Positions 52,635-62,084 of a stretch of 64,000 bases of DNA are shown one piece after another (position 1 is the first letter of the stretch; the number at the start of each line of letters is the position of its first letter). The notes beneath the pieces were generated by a model. That model had not been told where the DNA came from. It saw nothing but the letters and a program-made list of their open reading frames with translations, and made no database searches. This DNA is from Geobacillus thermodenitrificans subsp. thermodenitrificans DSM 465 (GTDB taxonomy: Bacteria; Bacillota; Bacilli; Bacillales; Anoxybacillaceae), in the NCBI RefSeq assembly GCF_000496575.1, contig NZ_AYKT01000005.1:1-64000 (forward strand). The letters run 5' to 3'. The translations under genes and the position numbers were made by a program.

Positions 52635-53423
52635 CTAGCGGTACATCGCCCACAGTCCGATATCCCGAAAGCCAAGACGATGGTAAATGCGCCCGGCGTC
52701 TGGGTTGTCGTAAAACAAGCATGGCATCTTTCCTTCGGCGAGCAAATCGTAAACGAGCTTCGCCACAATGGCGCTCGCGTACCCTTTTCCTCGATGTTCC
52801 GGATCGGTGCAGACGCCGACGATCATCGCCGACAGCGAATTTTCCGCCGTTGTCGATGCGGCCGCCACCATCTTGCCATCTTGTTCAATATAATACGTTC
52901 TCGCTGAATTCGTTTCCATCCCCTTCACCAGCATGTCGCGCGCCGTCGGTCTCGTGTCAAATTCAGGAATGCGGCGCCGCAAGTCAACAATCCGATCAAC
53001 ATCGGCCAATCCAGCTTTCTTGATGGAGAACGCTCCTATTTGTTGACGGGCATATTCGTCCGTCCGGCACTCACAAAAGTAAAGCGTCCGCTTCGTCCCA
53101 AGCGCCAGCCGTCCTTCAAACTGCCTGGCAATTTCCTCTTTGCCGGACAGCTCGATCGTCAATGTGCGGGCTGTCTCACCGATAAGGCGGGTAAAACCAT
53201 CAGCATCAAAATCGCCGGGCGCGTATGAAATATAAGAATCATAATAACGAAGCAACACCGCTTTCAGCGAACCGGCATCGTCAAATTGCCCCCAAACGTC
53301 TTGGAAATCAGCGTCATAGCCAAACGACTCGATGTCGCCAATGATAAATAAGTTGAACGACGGATCTTGCTGCAAAAATGAAAATAGTTGTTGGTGGTCT
53401 TCGACCGTTAACCGACGAATCAT
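52635..53423 (-). CDS. GNAT-family acetyltransferase
   Basis: A 262-residue protein with a degenerate N-terminal half and a C-terminal GNAT domain. VGVCTDPEHRGKGYASAIVA is the acetyl-CoA loop (motif A) and LFYDNPDAGRIYHRLGF motif B. Substrate unknown. ATG chosen behind GGGGGAG. Confidence 0.85.
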   Translation of the reverse strand: MIRRLTVEDHQQLFSFLQQDPSFNLFIIGDIESFGYDADFQDVWGQFDDAGSLKAVLLRYYDSYISYAPGDFDADGFTRLIGETARTLTIELSGKEEIARQFEGRLALGTKRTLYFCECRTDEYARQQIGAFSIKKAGLADVDRIVDLRRRIPEFDTRPTARDMLVKGMETNSARTYYIEQDGKMVAAASTTAENSLSAMIVGVCTDPEHRGKGYASAIVAKLVYDLLAEGKMPCLFYDNPDAGRIYHRLGFRDIGLWAMYR

Positions 53424-53572
53424 AGCACTCCCCCGCTTTTCGAATGATATTTTTTCCATTATACTATAGTGTATATCCGCTGCCAATGGCGGAATGATGA
53501 GGGAATGGTTAGTTTCGGCTGACCGTGAAGAAAGGAGGAAGGCCGCTCTCTGTCTGCGAGACGGTCATGCAG

Positions 53573-53824
53573 ATGAAGTTTATTGACGATCTGTACGAAT
53601 ATTACAAAGACCGGCTGACCGGGGATGAAGAAGACGCTGAAGCGGTGGCGATGTCGATTTTGGATGAACTCAACCGCCGCGATGTGCTCAAGCTGATCGG
53701 TGAGATGACCGATGAAGAGCTGCTCGGCATGTTTGGCTTGTACTTGTTCGAAAGCTTGAAAGCGAAAATGGCTCGTGAAGGCCTCGGAGCCACACGACCG
53801 CAAGAAGGGCCGCGCATCCATTGA
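53573..53824 (+). CDS. Small acidic protein (DUF6154-like)
   Basis: About 83 residues, helical. FIDDLYEYYKDRLTGDEEDA, LDELNRRDVLKLIGEM and LYLFESLKAKMA resemble a small Bacillaceae family (I believe DUF6154). The start is unsure: AAAGGAGG at about 53531 is too far from the ATGs at 53567/53573, so the GTG at 53525 or an unrecognised site may be used. Confidence 0.65.
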   Translation: MKFIDDLYEYYKDRLTGDEEDAEAVAMSILDELNRRDVLKLIGEMTDEELLGMFGLYLFESLKAKMAREGLGATRPQEGPRIH

Positions 53825-53831
53825 CAAAAAC

Positions 53832-53880
53832 GGCTGTCCCCGCCAGACAAAGCCGTCTGCACTGGGGACAGCCACATTTT
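53832..53880. terminator. Terminator of the DUF6154-like gene
   Basis: GGCTGTCCCC / GGGGACAGCC with a nested CAGAC/GTCTG stem, then ACATTTTA on the plus strand. Confidence 0.65.
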
Positions 53881-54060
53881 ACGAGCAAAGACCGGGTCGT
53901 TATCATGCAAAGATCTCTGACGGAATGACAACCCCCGCGAATTGTACGGAACGTGCCCCGCCATCAACCCACAGCGAATACGTCTCCCACTTTCGCCCCG
54001 CTTAGAAACCGGAGCGCTTCTTTTGAAATAAAGAATAAAGAAAAAACGTTTTCGAGCCAC

Positions 54061-55272
54061 CTACCGATAAAACTGTACATCATAGCCTTCTTTCAATAAC
54101 ACTTGGTAAATTTGCTGGATATGATCCTCATTTTTCGTCTCAAGCGAAAAGTGGATTTCCGCCTGGCCTGGCAACACTTTGGCACCGATGCGTTGATGGT
54201 GGATCGACATCACATTTGCTTCTAGTTCGGCGATAATGCGAAGCAGCTTGTTCAATTGGCCCGGCTTATCGGAAATGATCGTCGTAAACGTCACAAACCG
54301 ACCGGCCTCGACAAGACCGCGCTCGATGATGCGGGAAATCAATGTCACGTCGACGTTGCCGCCGCTTAAAATGGCGGCGACTTTTTTATCACGAAACGGC
54401 AACTTTTGGTACAAAAGCGCCGCCAGCGGACAAGCCGCCGACCCTTCGACGAGCAATTTGTTCCGTTCAAGCAAATAAAGCATCGTCCGTGAAATTTCCG
54501 CCTCTTCAACGCAAACGATTCCATCGACGTACTGCTCAATATATTGGTACGTAATATTGCCTGGCTTTTTCACGGCGATGCCATCGGCGATCGTATCCGA
54601 TGCAGCGATGGCGACCGGCTGTTTATGGCGGAGGGCTGCTGTCATTCCAGGGCAGGCTGACGATTCGACGCCGTACACCTCGACAGACGGTTTCAGCTGT
54701 TTTAATGTAAACGCTAACCCCGCGAGCAAGCCGCCGCCACCGACCGGGCAAAGGACGACGTCCACATCAGGAAGCTGCTCAACCAACTCCAAGCCGATCG
54801 TTCCTTGGCCGGCCATGACGGCCAAATCGTCGAACGGATGTACAAACGTCATCCCCCGCTCGCGCTGCAGTTCGAGCGCATACTCGAGCGACTCATCAAA
54901 CACATCGCCGTGCAAAACGACTTCCGCTCCATAGTTTTTCGTCGCTTCTATTTTGCTCAGCGGCGCACCTTTTGGCATAACGATCGTGCACGGAATATGA
55001 AGCATGCCGCTTGCATAGGCGACCCCCTGAGCATGGTTGCCGGCGGAGGCGGCGATGACGCCGCGCGACCGCTCTTCATCGGTCAACGACATAATTTTAT
55101 TGAATGACCCTCTTACTTTAAATGAGCCCGTTTTTTGCAAGTTTTCGAGTTTCATATATACATTATTGCCGGACAACCGGCTGAACGTTTGCGAATGCTC
55201 AAGTGGTGTTTCATGAACAATGCCTTTCATTTTCAACCGCGCTTGCTCAATGTCTGTCAACGTCAACATCAC
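54061..55272 (-). CDS. ilvA: Threonine dehydratase (threonine ammonia-lyase)
   Basis: A 403-residue PLP enzyme that turns threonine into 2-oxobutanoate. GSFKVRGSFNK has the PLP Lys52 and PVGGGGLLAG the phosphate loop. One C-terminal ACT domain (about 325-403, FTTIISDKPGQLNKLL) marks the regulated medium-length type. Start at GTG/ATG behind AAAGGGTGG. A possible SigA promoter (TTGTCG, 18 bases, TATAAT) lies near 55324-55353. Confidence 0.9.
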   Translation of the reverse strand: MMLTLTDIEQARLKMKGIVHETPLEHSQTFSRLSGNNVYMKLENLQKTGSFKVRGSFNKIMSLTDEERSRGVIAASAGNHAQGVAYASGMLHIPCTIVMPKGAPLSKIEATKNYGAEVVLHGDVFDESLEYALELQRERGMTFVHPFDDLAVMAGQGTIGLELVEQLPDVDVVLCPVGGGGLLAGLAFTLKQLKPSVEVYGVESSACPGMTAALRHKQPVAIAASDTIADGIAVKKPGNITYQYIEQYVDGIVCVEEAEISRTMLYLLERNKLLVEGSAACPLAALLYQKLPFRDKKVAAILSGGNVDVTLISRIIERGLVEAGRFVTFTTIISDKPGQLNKLLRIIAELEANVMSIHHQRIGAKVLPGQAEIHFSLETKNEDHIQQIYQVLLKEGYDVQFYR

Positions 55273-55408
55273 TAAACCACCCTTTCTGATCAGGCAACCG
55301 GTTCTTTTTCACCCGGCTTTATTATATACAAAACGTTTCATCGCCGACAAATATTGCTTTTTCCTCGGCGGATGACGTACGATAATAGGGTGAAGGAGGG
55401 GAAGATTT

Positions 55409-56572
55409 ATGCGGCGACGCCCGCTGTTGCTTTTATGGATGGTCATGTTTTTGGTCATGTCAGGGTTTGGCATCATTATTCCGGTATTGCCGTTTCTTGC
55501 TGAAGAAGTGGGAGCTACTCCACTTGAGCTCGGGCTGTTAATGGCGGTTTATTCGTTAATGCAGCTGTTGTTTTCCCCGATGTGGGGACAGCTGTCCGAC
55601 CGCTATGGCCGTAAGCCGGTGTTGCTCATCGGCATCACCGGGCTGTCGTTATCGTTTTTTCTTTTTTCTGTAGCTGAGACGCTCATCATGCTGTTTGTCG
55701 CCCGTTTTCTTGGTGGGGCACTGTCAGCGGCAGCGATGCCGACGGTAATGGCATATGCCGCCGACGTCACGCCGCCAGATGAACGGGGAAAAGCGATGGG
55801 AGCGATCGGTGCAGCAACCGGGCTCGGCTTTATTTGCGGGCCAGCCATCGGAGGAATGTTTTCGCAAACGAGCTTGCATCTGCCGTTCGCCATCGCAGGA
55901 GCACTATCAGCGGCGACAGCGCTGTTCGTATGGCTCGCTTTGCCAGAACCTTCGCGCCTGTCAACGACCGCTAAATCGGAAGGCCAGCGGTCGCTGAGAG
56001 AAATGATACAAAGCCCGCTTCTTTATTTATATTTGCTGCAATGGACGGCGACGCTCGCCCTCGCCGGACTTGAGGCAACGTTCGCTTACTTCGCCGATCG
56101 CCGCGCCGGTCTTGATTCCGTTCAACTCGGGTATATTTTTATGATCATGGGAATCGCCAGCGCCCTCGTTCAAGGAGGACTCCTTGGACGGCTGATTAAA
56201 CGGTTCGGTGAAGGACGTGTCTTACAGGGCGGTCTTGCCGTCTCGGCTCTTGGATTTGCAGCTATTTTGCTCGTACAAGACTTTTGGACGGCTGCTCTTT
56301 TTCTATCCATCTTCGGCATCGGAAACGGCGTCATCCGCCCTTGCGTCTCATCGCTCATTACGAAACAGGCAGCCGGTCGGCAAGGAAGTGCTGCCGGACT
56401 ATTGTCATCGTTTGACTCGCTCGGCCGCATCATCGGCCCGATTGTCGGCGGTGGCTTGTTCAGCTATATGGCAGGGCTCCCTTACTTGCTCGGCATCGTT
56501 CTTTGCGTTGTCGGCGCAGGATTGTACGGGCTGTTTGCCGCCCGCAACGAAGTGGGGCGCTTGTCTTCTTAA
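55409..56572 (+). CDS. DHA1-family MFS drug efflux transporter (Bmr/NorA type)
   Basis: A 387-residue protein with 12 segments. GQLSDRYGRKPVLLIG is motif A and GAIGAATGLGFICGPAIGG is motif C of antiporters. ATG behind GAAGGAGGGG. Divergent from ilvA; no local regulator. Confidence 0.9.
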   Translation: MRRRPLLLLWMVMFLVMSGFGIIIPVLPFLAEEVGATPLELGLLMAVYSLMQLLFSPMWGQLSDRYGRKPVLLIGITGLSLSFFLFSVAETLIMLFVARFLGGALSAAAMPTVMAYAADVTPPDERGKAMGAIGAATGLGFICGPAIGGMFSQTSLHLPFAIAGALSAATALFVWLALPEPSRLSTTAKSEGQRSLREMIQSPLLYLYLLQWTATLALAGLEATFAYFADRRAGLDSVQLGYIFMIMGIASALVQGGLLGRLIKRFGEGRVLQGGLAVSALGFAAILLVQDFWTAALFLSIFGIGNGVIRPCVSSLITKQAAGRQGSAAGLLSSFDSLGRIIGPIVGGGLFSYMAGLPYLLGIVLCVVGAGLYGLFAARNEVGRLSS

Positions 56573-56593
56573 TCCGCTACGGCGGATTTTTTA
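56571..56593 (+). terminator. Terminator of the DHA1 gene
   Basis: AATCCGC / GCGGATT stem followed by TTTTATT. The stem overlaps the stop codon. Confidence 0.85.
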
Positions 56594-56759
56594 TTGGTTA
56601 TTTAGCACATAGTTTTATAAAAATATAAAGTAATTACTGAACAGTCGTCATAGACACATGTTTTTCTAAAGATAAACGAATTTGCTTGAGAATAGGAAAA
56701 CATAGGCGAATTTGCTAATATGAAAGAAAGGAATTCAGAACGCGAAGGGATGAAACGGT
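56594..56759. other. AT-rich spacer with a short direct repeat
   Basis: ACGAATTTGCT and GCGAATTTGCT recur about 40 bases apart (near 56677 and 56713), upstream of the decayed gene that follows. They may be its old regulatory sites. Confidence 0.4.
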
Positions 56760-57091
56760 TGTGACCGAAAAATCACATTGTGCAGCGCCGGACGTTGCAG
56801 CAAGGGCGACGACGGCAAGACAGTGATCCATCTGTCGTTACATTGGCCGAAACGACGTTTTACCTAAAAGGCAGCCAGATGTCTGACGCTGGCACAATCG
56901 TCGACTTGTCAGTGCTTGATGTGTTTGGAGCCCCCCTATTTGGCAGCAAAGGGACAAGACGCAAGCTATTTTTCTATTAAGGCGCTTGATGGCCTGCGCT
57001 GAAACACCTAGCAACGGTGCCAACCGTCATCGGCCGTCTTAGTGCCCGACATAGGGACGTTCGTCATAGCCAAAGGCGATTCACTTTTGTA
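56760..57091 (+). pseudogene. Decayed gene, possibly a DMT/EamA transporter
   Basis: A chain of short frames that together resemble the C-terminal half of an EamA-type permease: LAETTFYLKGSQMSDAGTIV, then DLSVLDVFGAPLFGSKG, then in other frames ATVPTVIG and LVPDIGTFVIAKGDSLL. Interrupted by several stops. Family assignment is weak. Confidence 0.35.
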
Positions 57092-57130
57092 AAATAGGAA
57101 ATGAGATGTGTAGTTAAGGAGTTTGGAAGG

Positions 57131-58393
57131 ATGAACGATCGATTGGTACAACAGCAAACTGAAGAGCTTGAACGAAAGCTGCGCGCTTATGAGCGGCTCA
57201 TCGAAAAACTCCCGTTCCCATTCATGTTTACCGATTACGAAACCGGAATCACCATCGAAAAAAGGCGCGGTGATGTCCAACCGCGCCTTTCGCCGGCTCG
57301 GATCGCCCCTGGAAAGGAAACAGAATGGCAGTGGGACATTGACTTATATCGTGATGTGCCGTTTGAAAAAGTCGAAGCGTTTTTAACACCGCTGCTTGAC
57401 CTTGTTCCGCACCATATCGTCTTCGTCGACGATCATGGAATCATTACGCTTTGCAATTTACAAGCGGCCATGGATACCGGCGTCGACCGCGATGCCATCA
57501 TCGGCAAACATATTCGCGAGCTGCTGAAACTTCCCGATGAGCTAATCGCAACACTAGAATCGTTGGAAAAGCGCGAGCCTCTTTACAATCGCGAAGTGCT
57601 CGACCGCTTTTACGGCATCGTCAACACCCGCTTTATTTATAATGATGACGGATCGGTCAAACGGGTCATTAGCATATTCCAATCGCTCAACATGATGAAA
57701 GAGACGGAAAAATTGGCTGCCGCAGGTCGCATTGCCGCCGGCATCGCTCATGAAATCCGCAATCCGCTGACGACAGTACGCGGCTATTTGCAGTTGCTGA
57801 AAAACGATTTGCCAGATCGCATTACATCGCTCGTTGAGCGGCTGCTCATCCCCGAACTCGACCGGGCGAATGACATCATTACCGACTTTCTAAATATCGC
57901 CAAACCACGGGACGTGAAAATGGAGACGTTCAACTTGCACCGCTTTTTGCGTGATGACGTCGGTGTTCTGCTGCAAAGTGAGGCGCTGCTTCATAATGTC
58001 AACATCCATTTTGATCTTGATGAACAGCTTGACGATTATGAAATGAGCGGTGACCGCAGCCAATTGCTGCAAGTGTTTTTAAACTTATTCCGCAACTCCA
58101 TCGAAGCGAAAGTCGCAAAGACAATGAATGTGAAAGTCAGCAGCCGGAAAGTAAACCATATCGTCCAGCTTCGCTTCTGCGACGACGGGCCCGGCATTCC
58201 GTCACCGGTCATCGACCATATTTTTGAGCCATTTTTCTCGACGAAAGAAACGGGAACAGGTCTTGGTCTTTCGCTGTCGAAAAAAATTGTCGAACTGCAT
58301 CGAGGAACGATAAAAGTGCAAAGTGACGCATGTGGCACTTGTTTTCTTATGGAATTTCCGCTTCGTAGCCAGCCGCCTTATTTTTCGTCATAA
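57131..58393 (+). CDS. Cytoplasmic PAS histidine kinase (sporulation-kinase type)
   Basis: A 420-residue soluble kinase. A short coiled N-terminus precedes a PAS domain (about 85-190: VPHHIVFVDDHGIITLCN), HisKA with IAHEIRNPLTTVRGY (His207), and HATPase with NLFRNSIEA, DDGPGIP and GTGLGLSLSK. ATG chosen after GGAGTTTGGAAGG. No partner regulator adjacent; like Spo0F-feeding orphan kinases KinA/C/E. Confidence 0.8.
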   Translation: MNDRLVQQQTEELERKLRAYERLIEKLPFPFMFTDYETGITIEKRRGDVQPRLSPARIAPGKETEWQWDIDLYRDVPFEKVEAFLTPLLDLVPHHIVFVDDHGIITLCNLQAAMDTGVDRDAIIGKHIRELLKLPDELIATLESLEKREPLYNREVLDRFYGIVNTRFIYNDDGSVKRVISIFQSLNMMKETEKLAAAGRIAAGIAHEIRNPLTTVRGYLQLLKNDLPDRITSLVERLLIPELDRANDIITDFLNIAKPRDVKMETFNLHRFLRDDVGVLLQSEALLHNVNIHFDLDEQLDDYEMSGDRSQLLQVFLNLFRNSIEAKVAKTMNVKVSSRKVNHIVQLRFCDDGPGIPSPVIDHIFEPFFSTKETGTGLGLSLSKKIVELHRGTIKVQSDACGTCFLMEFPLRSQPPYFSS

Positions 58394-58402
58394 GCGGCTT
58401 CT

Positions 58403-58424
58403 CCAGGGGGATCGCTCCCCCTGG
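58403..58424 (+). terminator. Hairpin after the PAS kinase gene
   Basis: CCAGGGGGA-TCGC-TCCCCCTGG, very stable, but no T-tract follows. It may be a pause or factor-dependent end. Confidence 0.5.
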
Positions 58425-58488
58425 CTCGGGGGAGACGGAAAGATTGATGATTTAGCACAATGTGCTGTTTTTAGACAAAGGAGGAGCC

Positions 58489-59856
58489 ATGATGGCAATG
58501 ACCGCTTCAGCCAGCGGAAAGTGGAAGCGTTTGTTCACTTTGTTTTTACCGATTTTTGTTTCGCAAGCCTGCCAATATATGATGAACTTTACCGATGTCG
58601 CTATGTCCGGCCACGCGAGCGCCGAAGATCTGGCCGGCGTGGCGATTGGTTCGAGCCTATGGGTGCCGGTGTTTACCGGGGTTGGTGGCATTTTGCTCGC
58701 TCTGTCCCCCATCGTCTCCCAGCATTTCGGCGCCGGACGTCATGAAGATATCGCTCGCACCGTCGTCCAAGCGCTTTATTTGTCCGTCGCGATTGCACTC
58801 GCCATCGTCCTGGCCGGCTCGGTTGCCGTGCCGTTTATTTTGAAACAGATGCAACTCGAAGAGGATGTCCGGTACATTGCCTCTCACTATTTGCTCGCAT
58901 TGTCGTTTGGAATTATCCCGCTGTTCCTTTATTCAGTGCTTCGCTACTCGATCGATGCGCTCGGGCAGACGAAAGTGACAATGTGGATTACGCTCACCGC
59001 TTTGCCTATTAACATGCTGTTCAACTGGCTGTTCATTTACGGACACGGCGGATTCCCACGTCTTGGCGGCATCGGCACCGGCTATGCGACAGCAATCACG
59101 TATACGTACTGTTTTGTCGCTGCCTTGGCTGCCATTAAACTCCGCCGTTTTGCTATGTATCGTGCGCTCGTACGTGTTTACTGCCCTTCATGGGCCTCAT
59201 GGAAAGAGCTGCTTAAAACAGGGGTGCCGATCGGGTCGGCTATCTTTTTTGAGACGAGTATTTTTGCTGCTGTAACGCTGCTTGTCGGGCGATTTGGCGC
59301 CGAAACGGTTGCCGCCCATCAGAGCGCCCTTAATTTCGCTTCACTGTTGTATATGATCCCGCTCAGTTTGTCAATGGCGCTGACGATCGCAGTCGGTTTC
59401 GAAGCGGGGGCTAAACGGTATGAAGATGCGAAAAAGTTTTGCTTGATTGGCATTGCCATCGCCTTGGCTGTCGCCGCGGCTGCCGCTCTGTTTCTTTACG
59501 CCTTCCGCGGCCATGTCGCCCGACTGTACACGAGCGATCCCGCTGTGGCAGCGTTGACCGGAAAATTTTTGTTATATGCAATCTTCTTCCAATTTTCCGA
59601 TGCTATCGCTGCCCCCATTCAAGGAGCGCTGCGCGGCTATAAAGATGTCAACGCCGTATTTTGGGCTGCCCTTCTTGCCTATTGGGGCATCGGGCTTCCC
59701 GTCGGCTGTGCGCTCGCCCTGCTGACCCCTGCCGGAGCGTTCGGCTATTGGATCGGCCTCATCGCCGGGTTGGCTGCCGGGGCGCTCTTCCTCAGTTTTC
59801 GCCTGCGGGCCATCTGGCGCCGCCACGGAAATCAACGCACGCCGCTCGTCTCGTGA
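58489..59856 (+). CDS. MATE-family efflux transporter
   Basis: A 455-residue, 12-segment Na+/H+-coupled drug exporter (NorM type). FVSQACQYMMNFTDVAMSGH opens the first half. GVPIGSAIFFETSIFA opens the second. GALRGYKDVN lies near the end. AAAGGAGGAGCC before the double ATG. Confidence 0.9.
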   Translation: MMAMTASASGKWKRLFTLFLPIFVSQACQYMMNFTDVAMSGHASAEDLAGVAIGSSLWVPVFTGVGGILLALSPIVSQHFGAGRHEDIARTVVQALYLSVAIALAIVLAGSVAVPFILKQMQLEEDVRYIASHYLLALSFGIIPLFLYSVLRYSIDALGQTKVTMWITLTALPINMLFNWLFIYGHGGFPRLGGIGTGYATAITYTYCFVAALAAIKLRRFAMYRALVRVYCPSWASWKELLKTGVPIGSAIFFETSIFAAVTLLVGRFGAETVAAHQSALNFASLLYMIPLSLSMALTIAVGFEAGAKRYEDAKKFCLIGIAIALAVAAAAALFLYAFRGHVARLYTSDPAVAALTGKFLLYAIFFQFSDAIAAPIQGALRGYKDVNAVFWAALLAYWGIGLPVGCALALLTPAGAFGYWIGLIAGLAAGALFLSFRLRAIWRRHGNQRTPLVS

Positions 59857-59886
59857 GGGACGTCCGGGCAGCATCTATATCAGCAA

Positions 59887-59919
59887 AAAGAGGATGCCCA
59901 TAGACGGGCGTCCTCTTTA
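59887..59919. terminator. Bidirectional terminator
   Basis: AAAGAGGATGCCC / GGGCGTCCTCTTT with one mismatch. T-runs on both strands. It serves the MATE gene and the leftward broken gene. Confidence 0.8.
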
Positions 59920-60024
59920 CGACGCCGTCAAAACGATTCACCGGTGAACCGTTCCGGTTGATAACCGGTTTCCGTTTAGTCCGCCACTTTTGCCGATGGC
60001 TGCTGTTTCCTATACGCCAGCGCG

Positions 60025-60465
60025 TCAAAGCCGATCCTTGTCTTTTCCCACCTCGCGCTCTTCAAAGCTTTCCGTATGTACATACGCAGTCAGCTCCTCG
60101 CCATCCCCCGGCTCCTCTTCTCGCAAACAGCCAAGACGGAACAGCACGGTGCCAACCTCGTCCTTGATCATCCCTTCCATCATTGCCGCTTTCTCCACCC
60201 GCGGCATCTTAAAATATAGCTGGCGCCATTGAGGCAGACGAACCAACTCCTCGATTGGTTGCGGATGGTCATCGATGCGCCAATCGATAATAACGATCGT
60301 TGCAGCCGCTGTATCCCCTCCTTCTTTTCCGACAAGCAAGTGATCCTTTTCTGCCGCTGGAAGCGCTCTTAACAGCTGAGCGGCGAGCGGGCCTTTCGTC
60401 TGTTCTATCTTTTTCCATTGCCAACCCGGTTTCCTCTCCAGCTAACATATCGCCTTGAACCGCAC
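60025..60465 (-). pseudogene. Hypothetical gene with one in-frame TAG
   Basis: GTG at 60465 sits behind AGGAGGGAGGAAAGAGAAA. The frame then reads MRFKAIC-TAG-LERKPGWQWKKIEQTK and stays open for 138 codons to 60025. The TAG (60442-60444) is one base from CAG (Gln). The product has a soluble alpha/beta look (VIIDWRIDDHPQPIEELVRL, RVEKAAMMEGMIKDEVG). Either a fresh nonsense mutation, a CTG/TTG internal start (TTG at 60339), or suppression. Family not recognised. Confidence 0.55.
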
Positions 60466-60553
60466 TTTCTCTCTTTCCTCCCTCCTGTCTCTTTTGAAAA
60501 AATGGCGGGGGAAACAACCGTCTCTTGGCTGCCTCCCCCGTGCCATCATCCAC

Positions 60554-60694
60554 TTAGCACCAAGTTGCCCCGACGATAATGAGCAAAATAAACAAGACGA
60601 CGATCAACACGAAGCCGTAGCCGTAGCCGCCATAGCCCGGATAACCGAAGCCATAGCCACCCCAGCCGCCCCAGCCGCAAAAGCCGTATGGCAT
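60554..60694 (-). CDS. YjcZ-family spore peptide, Gly/Tyr-rich form
   Basis: 46 residues: a Gly/Trp/Tyr-rich N-terminal half (WGGWGGYGFGYPGYGGYGYG) and the family hydrophobic tail FVLIVVLFILLIIVG. ATG behind AAGGAGGTGACGAAT. Such peptides are made in the forespore or mother cell; role unknown. Confidence 0.85.
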   Translation of the reverse strand: MPYGFCGWGGWGGYGFGYPGYGGYGYGFVLIVVLFILLIIVGATWC

Positions 60695-60727
60695 ATTCGT
60701 CACCTCCTTGCTAGCAGGTAGGGGGCA

Positions 60728-60826
60728 TTAATACACCCAACCACCGATACATGCACATCCGACAATGATTAACAAAATGAACAGAACGACGATCAACGCA
60801 AACCCGCCGCCGTAAGTTGCACCCAT
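60728..60826 (-). CDS. YjcZ-family spore peptide
   Basis: 32 residues, MGATYGGGFALIVVLFILLI then IVGCACIGGWVY. Strong AAGGAGGTGCTGG ribosome site. First of two tandem yjcZ-like genes. Confidence 0.85.
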   Translation of the reverse strand: MGATYGGGFALIVVLFILLIIVGCACIGGWVY

Positions 60827-60935
60827 TTGCCAGCACCTCCTTCATTTTTGTACTAGTAGACTATTCACGAAGCGAGAAATTGGTTAGATGTTTCAGCAAA
60901 AATGGGTATTTGCCGCGCGGAAGGCAAAAAGAAAG

Positions 60936-60962
60936 ACGGCCCGTCACCCGGACCGCCGTTAC
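60936..60962 (-). terminator. Terminator of rarD
   Basis: ACGGC / GCCGT stem overlapping the stop; on the minus strand CTTTCTTTTTGCC follows. Confidence 0.6.
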
Positions 60963-61888
60963 GCTTGCAGCGAATCCCGCTTCCATTTTTTTCGCCCCGA
61001 CGCCTGCCGAATTTGTACGACAGAAAACAAGATCAGCGCCGCCCAAATGCAGCTGAATGCGTACAAATGGGCTTTCGTGAACGGTTCGTCAAACAAAAAG
61101 ACGCCAAGGAGAAGGCTGATTGTCGGCGCAATGTATTGCAAAAAGCCGAGCATTGTCATCGACACGCGCTTTGCCCCTTTGGCAAAATACAAAAGCGGCA
61201 CAGCCGTAGCCGGTCCGGCCCCGGCGAGGAGCACCCATTGCCACCATGCCGCTGCCTCGACGAGCGCCGGTGTTTCATTGTATAACCATAATAAGTAAAC
61301 GGCCGAAAGCGGCATCACAACCATCGTTTCCAACGTCAGCCCGACGGATGAGTCAACACTCGCTAACTTTTTCACTAAGCCGTAAAGTCCGAATGACAAA
61401 GCGAGTGATAGAGCAACCCATGGAAATGAGCCGTATTCCGCTGCCATCACGGTCACGCCGGCCGCAGCAAGAAAAACGGCAAACCATTGTCCAACGCTGA
61501 GCCGTTCACGCAATACGATCGTCCCAAGCGCCACGCTGACAAGCGGATTGATGTAATAGCCGAGGCTGGCCTCGACAATATGGTGGTTGGTCACCGCCCA
61601 TATGTAAATAAACCAGTTGGCACTAATGAGCAGGGCGGCGGCGGCAATCCCCCACGCCAACGCCGGCCGGCGGCGCATCGCCTTAAGCTCTTGTCTCCAG
61701 ACAGTGAGCTGGCCAGTCGCCGCCAAAAGAATCACCATAAAGACAAACGACCAAATGATGCGATGGGCTAAAATTTCAAGCGCTGGGCGCGCCTCAAGCA
61801 GTTTCCAATAGAGCGGCAGCACACCCCATAACAAATACGAGACGGCGGTATATGTGATACCTTGCTTTTCCTCCCGAAAATACCCCAT
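60959..61888 (-). CDS. rarD: RarD-type EamA-family transporter
   Basis: A 309-residue, ten-segment DMT transporter. GITYTAVSYLLWGVLPLYWK is the RarD opening. LLISANWFIYIWAVTNHHIV, EASLGYYINPLVSVALG and LQYIAPTISLLLGV are conserved blocks. Substrate unknown (linked to chloramphenicol in older reports). ATG behind AAAAGGGGAACGTGAC. Confidence 0.9.
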   Translation of the reverse strand: MGYFREEKQGITYTAVSYLLWGVLPLYWKLLEARPALEILAHRIIWSFVFMVILLAATGQLTVWRQELKAMRRRPALAWGIAAAALLISANWFIYIWAVTNHHIVEASLGYYINPLVSVALGTIVLRERLSVGQWFAVFLAAAGVTVMAAEYGSFPWVALSLALSFGLYGLVKKLASVDSSVGLTLETMVVMPLSAVYLLWLYNETPALVEAAAWWQWVLLAGAGPATAVPLLYFAKGAKRVSMTMLGFLQYIAPTISLLLGVFLFDEPFTKAHLYAFSCIWAALILFSVVQIRQASGRKKWKRDSLQA

Positions 61889-61954
61889 GTCACGTTCCCC
61901 TTTTCCTTGATCATTTCCGTTCCATTATACCGCTGCCGCCTCATTTTATCTATC

Positions 61955-62010
61955 AAAAAACAGGACGCGCCGTCCGACGAGCAAACGAAAAACGGAGACG
62001 GCGCTCGTCC
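61955..62010 (-). terminator. Terminator of the third YjcZ gene
   Basis: GGACGAGCGCCGTC / GACGGCGCGTCC with one bulged A. TGTTTTTTG follows on the minus strand. Confidence 0.75.
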
Positions 62011-62084
62011 CCGCTTCCTTTTGCAGCCTTGCTTGGCTGCACTGTTTTGCCTGTTTCCGTTTTTATGTTTTTCTAGGCTGGCGC

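Noticed and set aside
55324-55353. cre-like site (AAACGTTT) in the ilvA promoter
   Set aside because: Does not fit the full CcpA consensus in either register; no other support.
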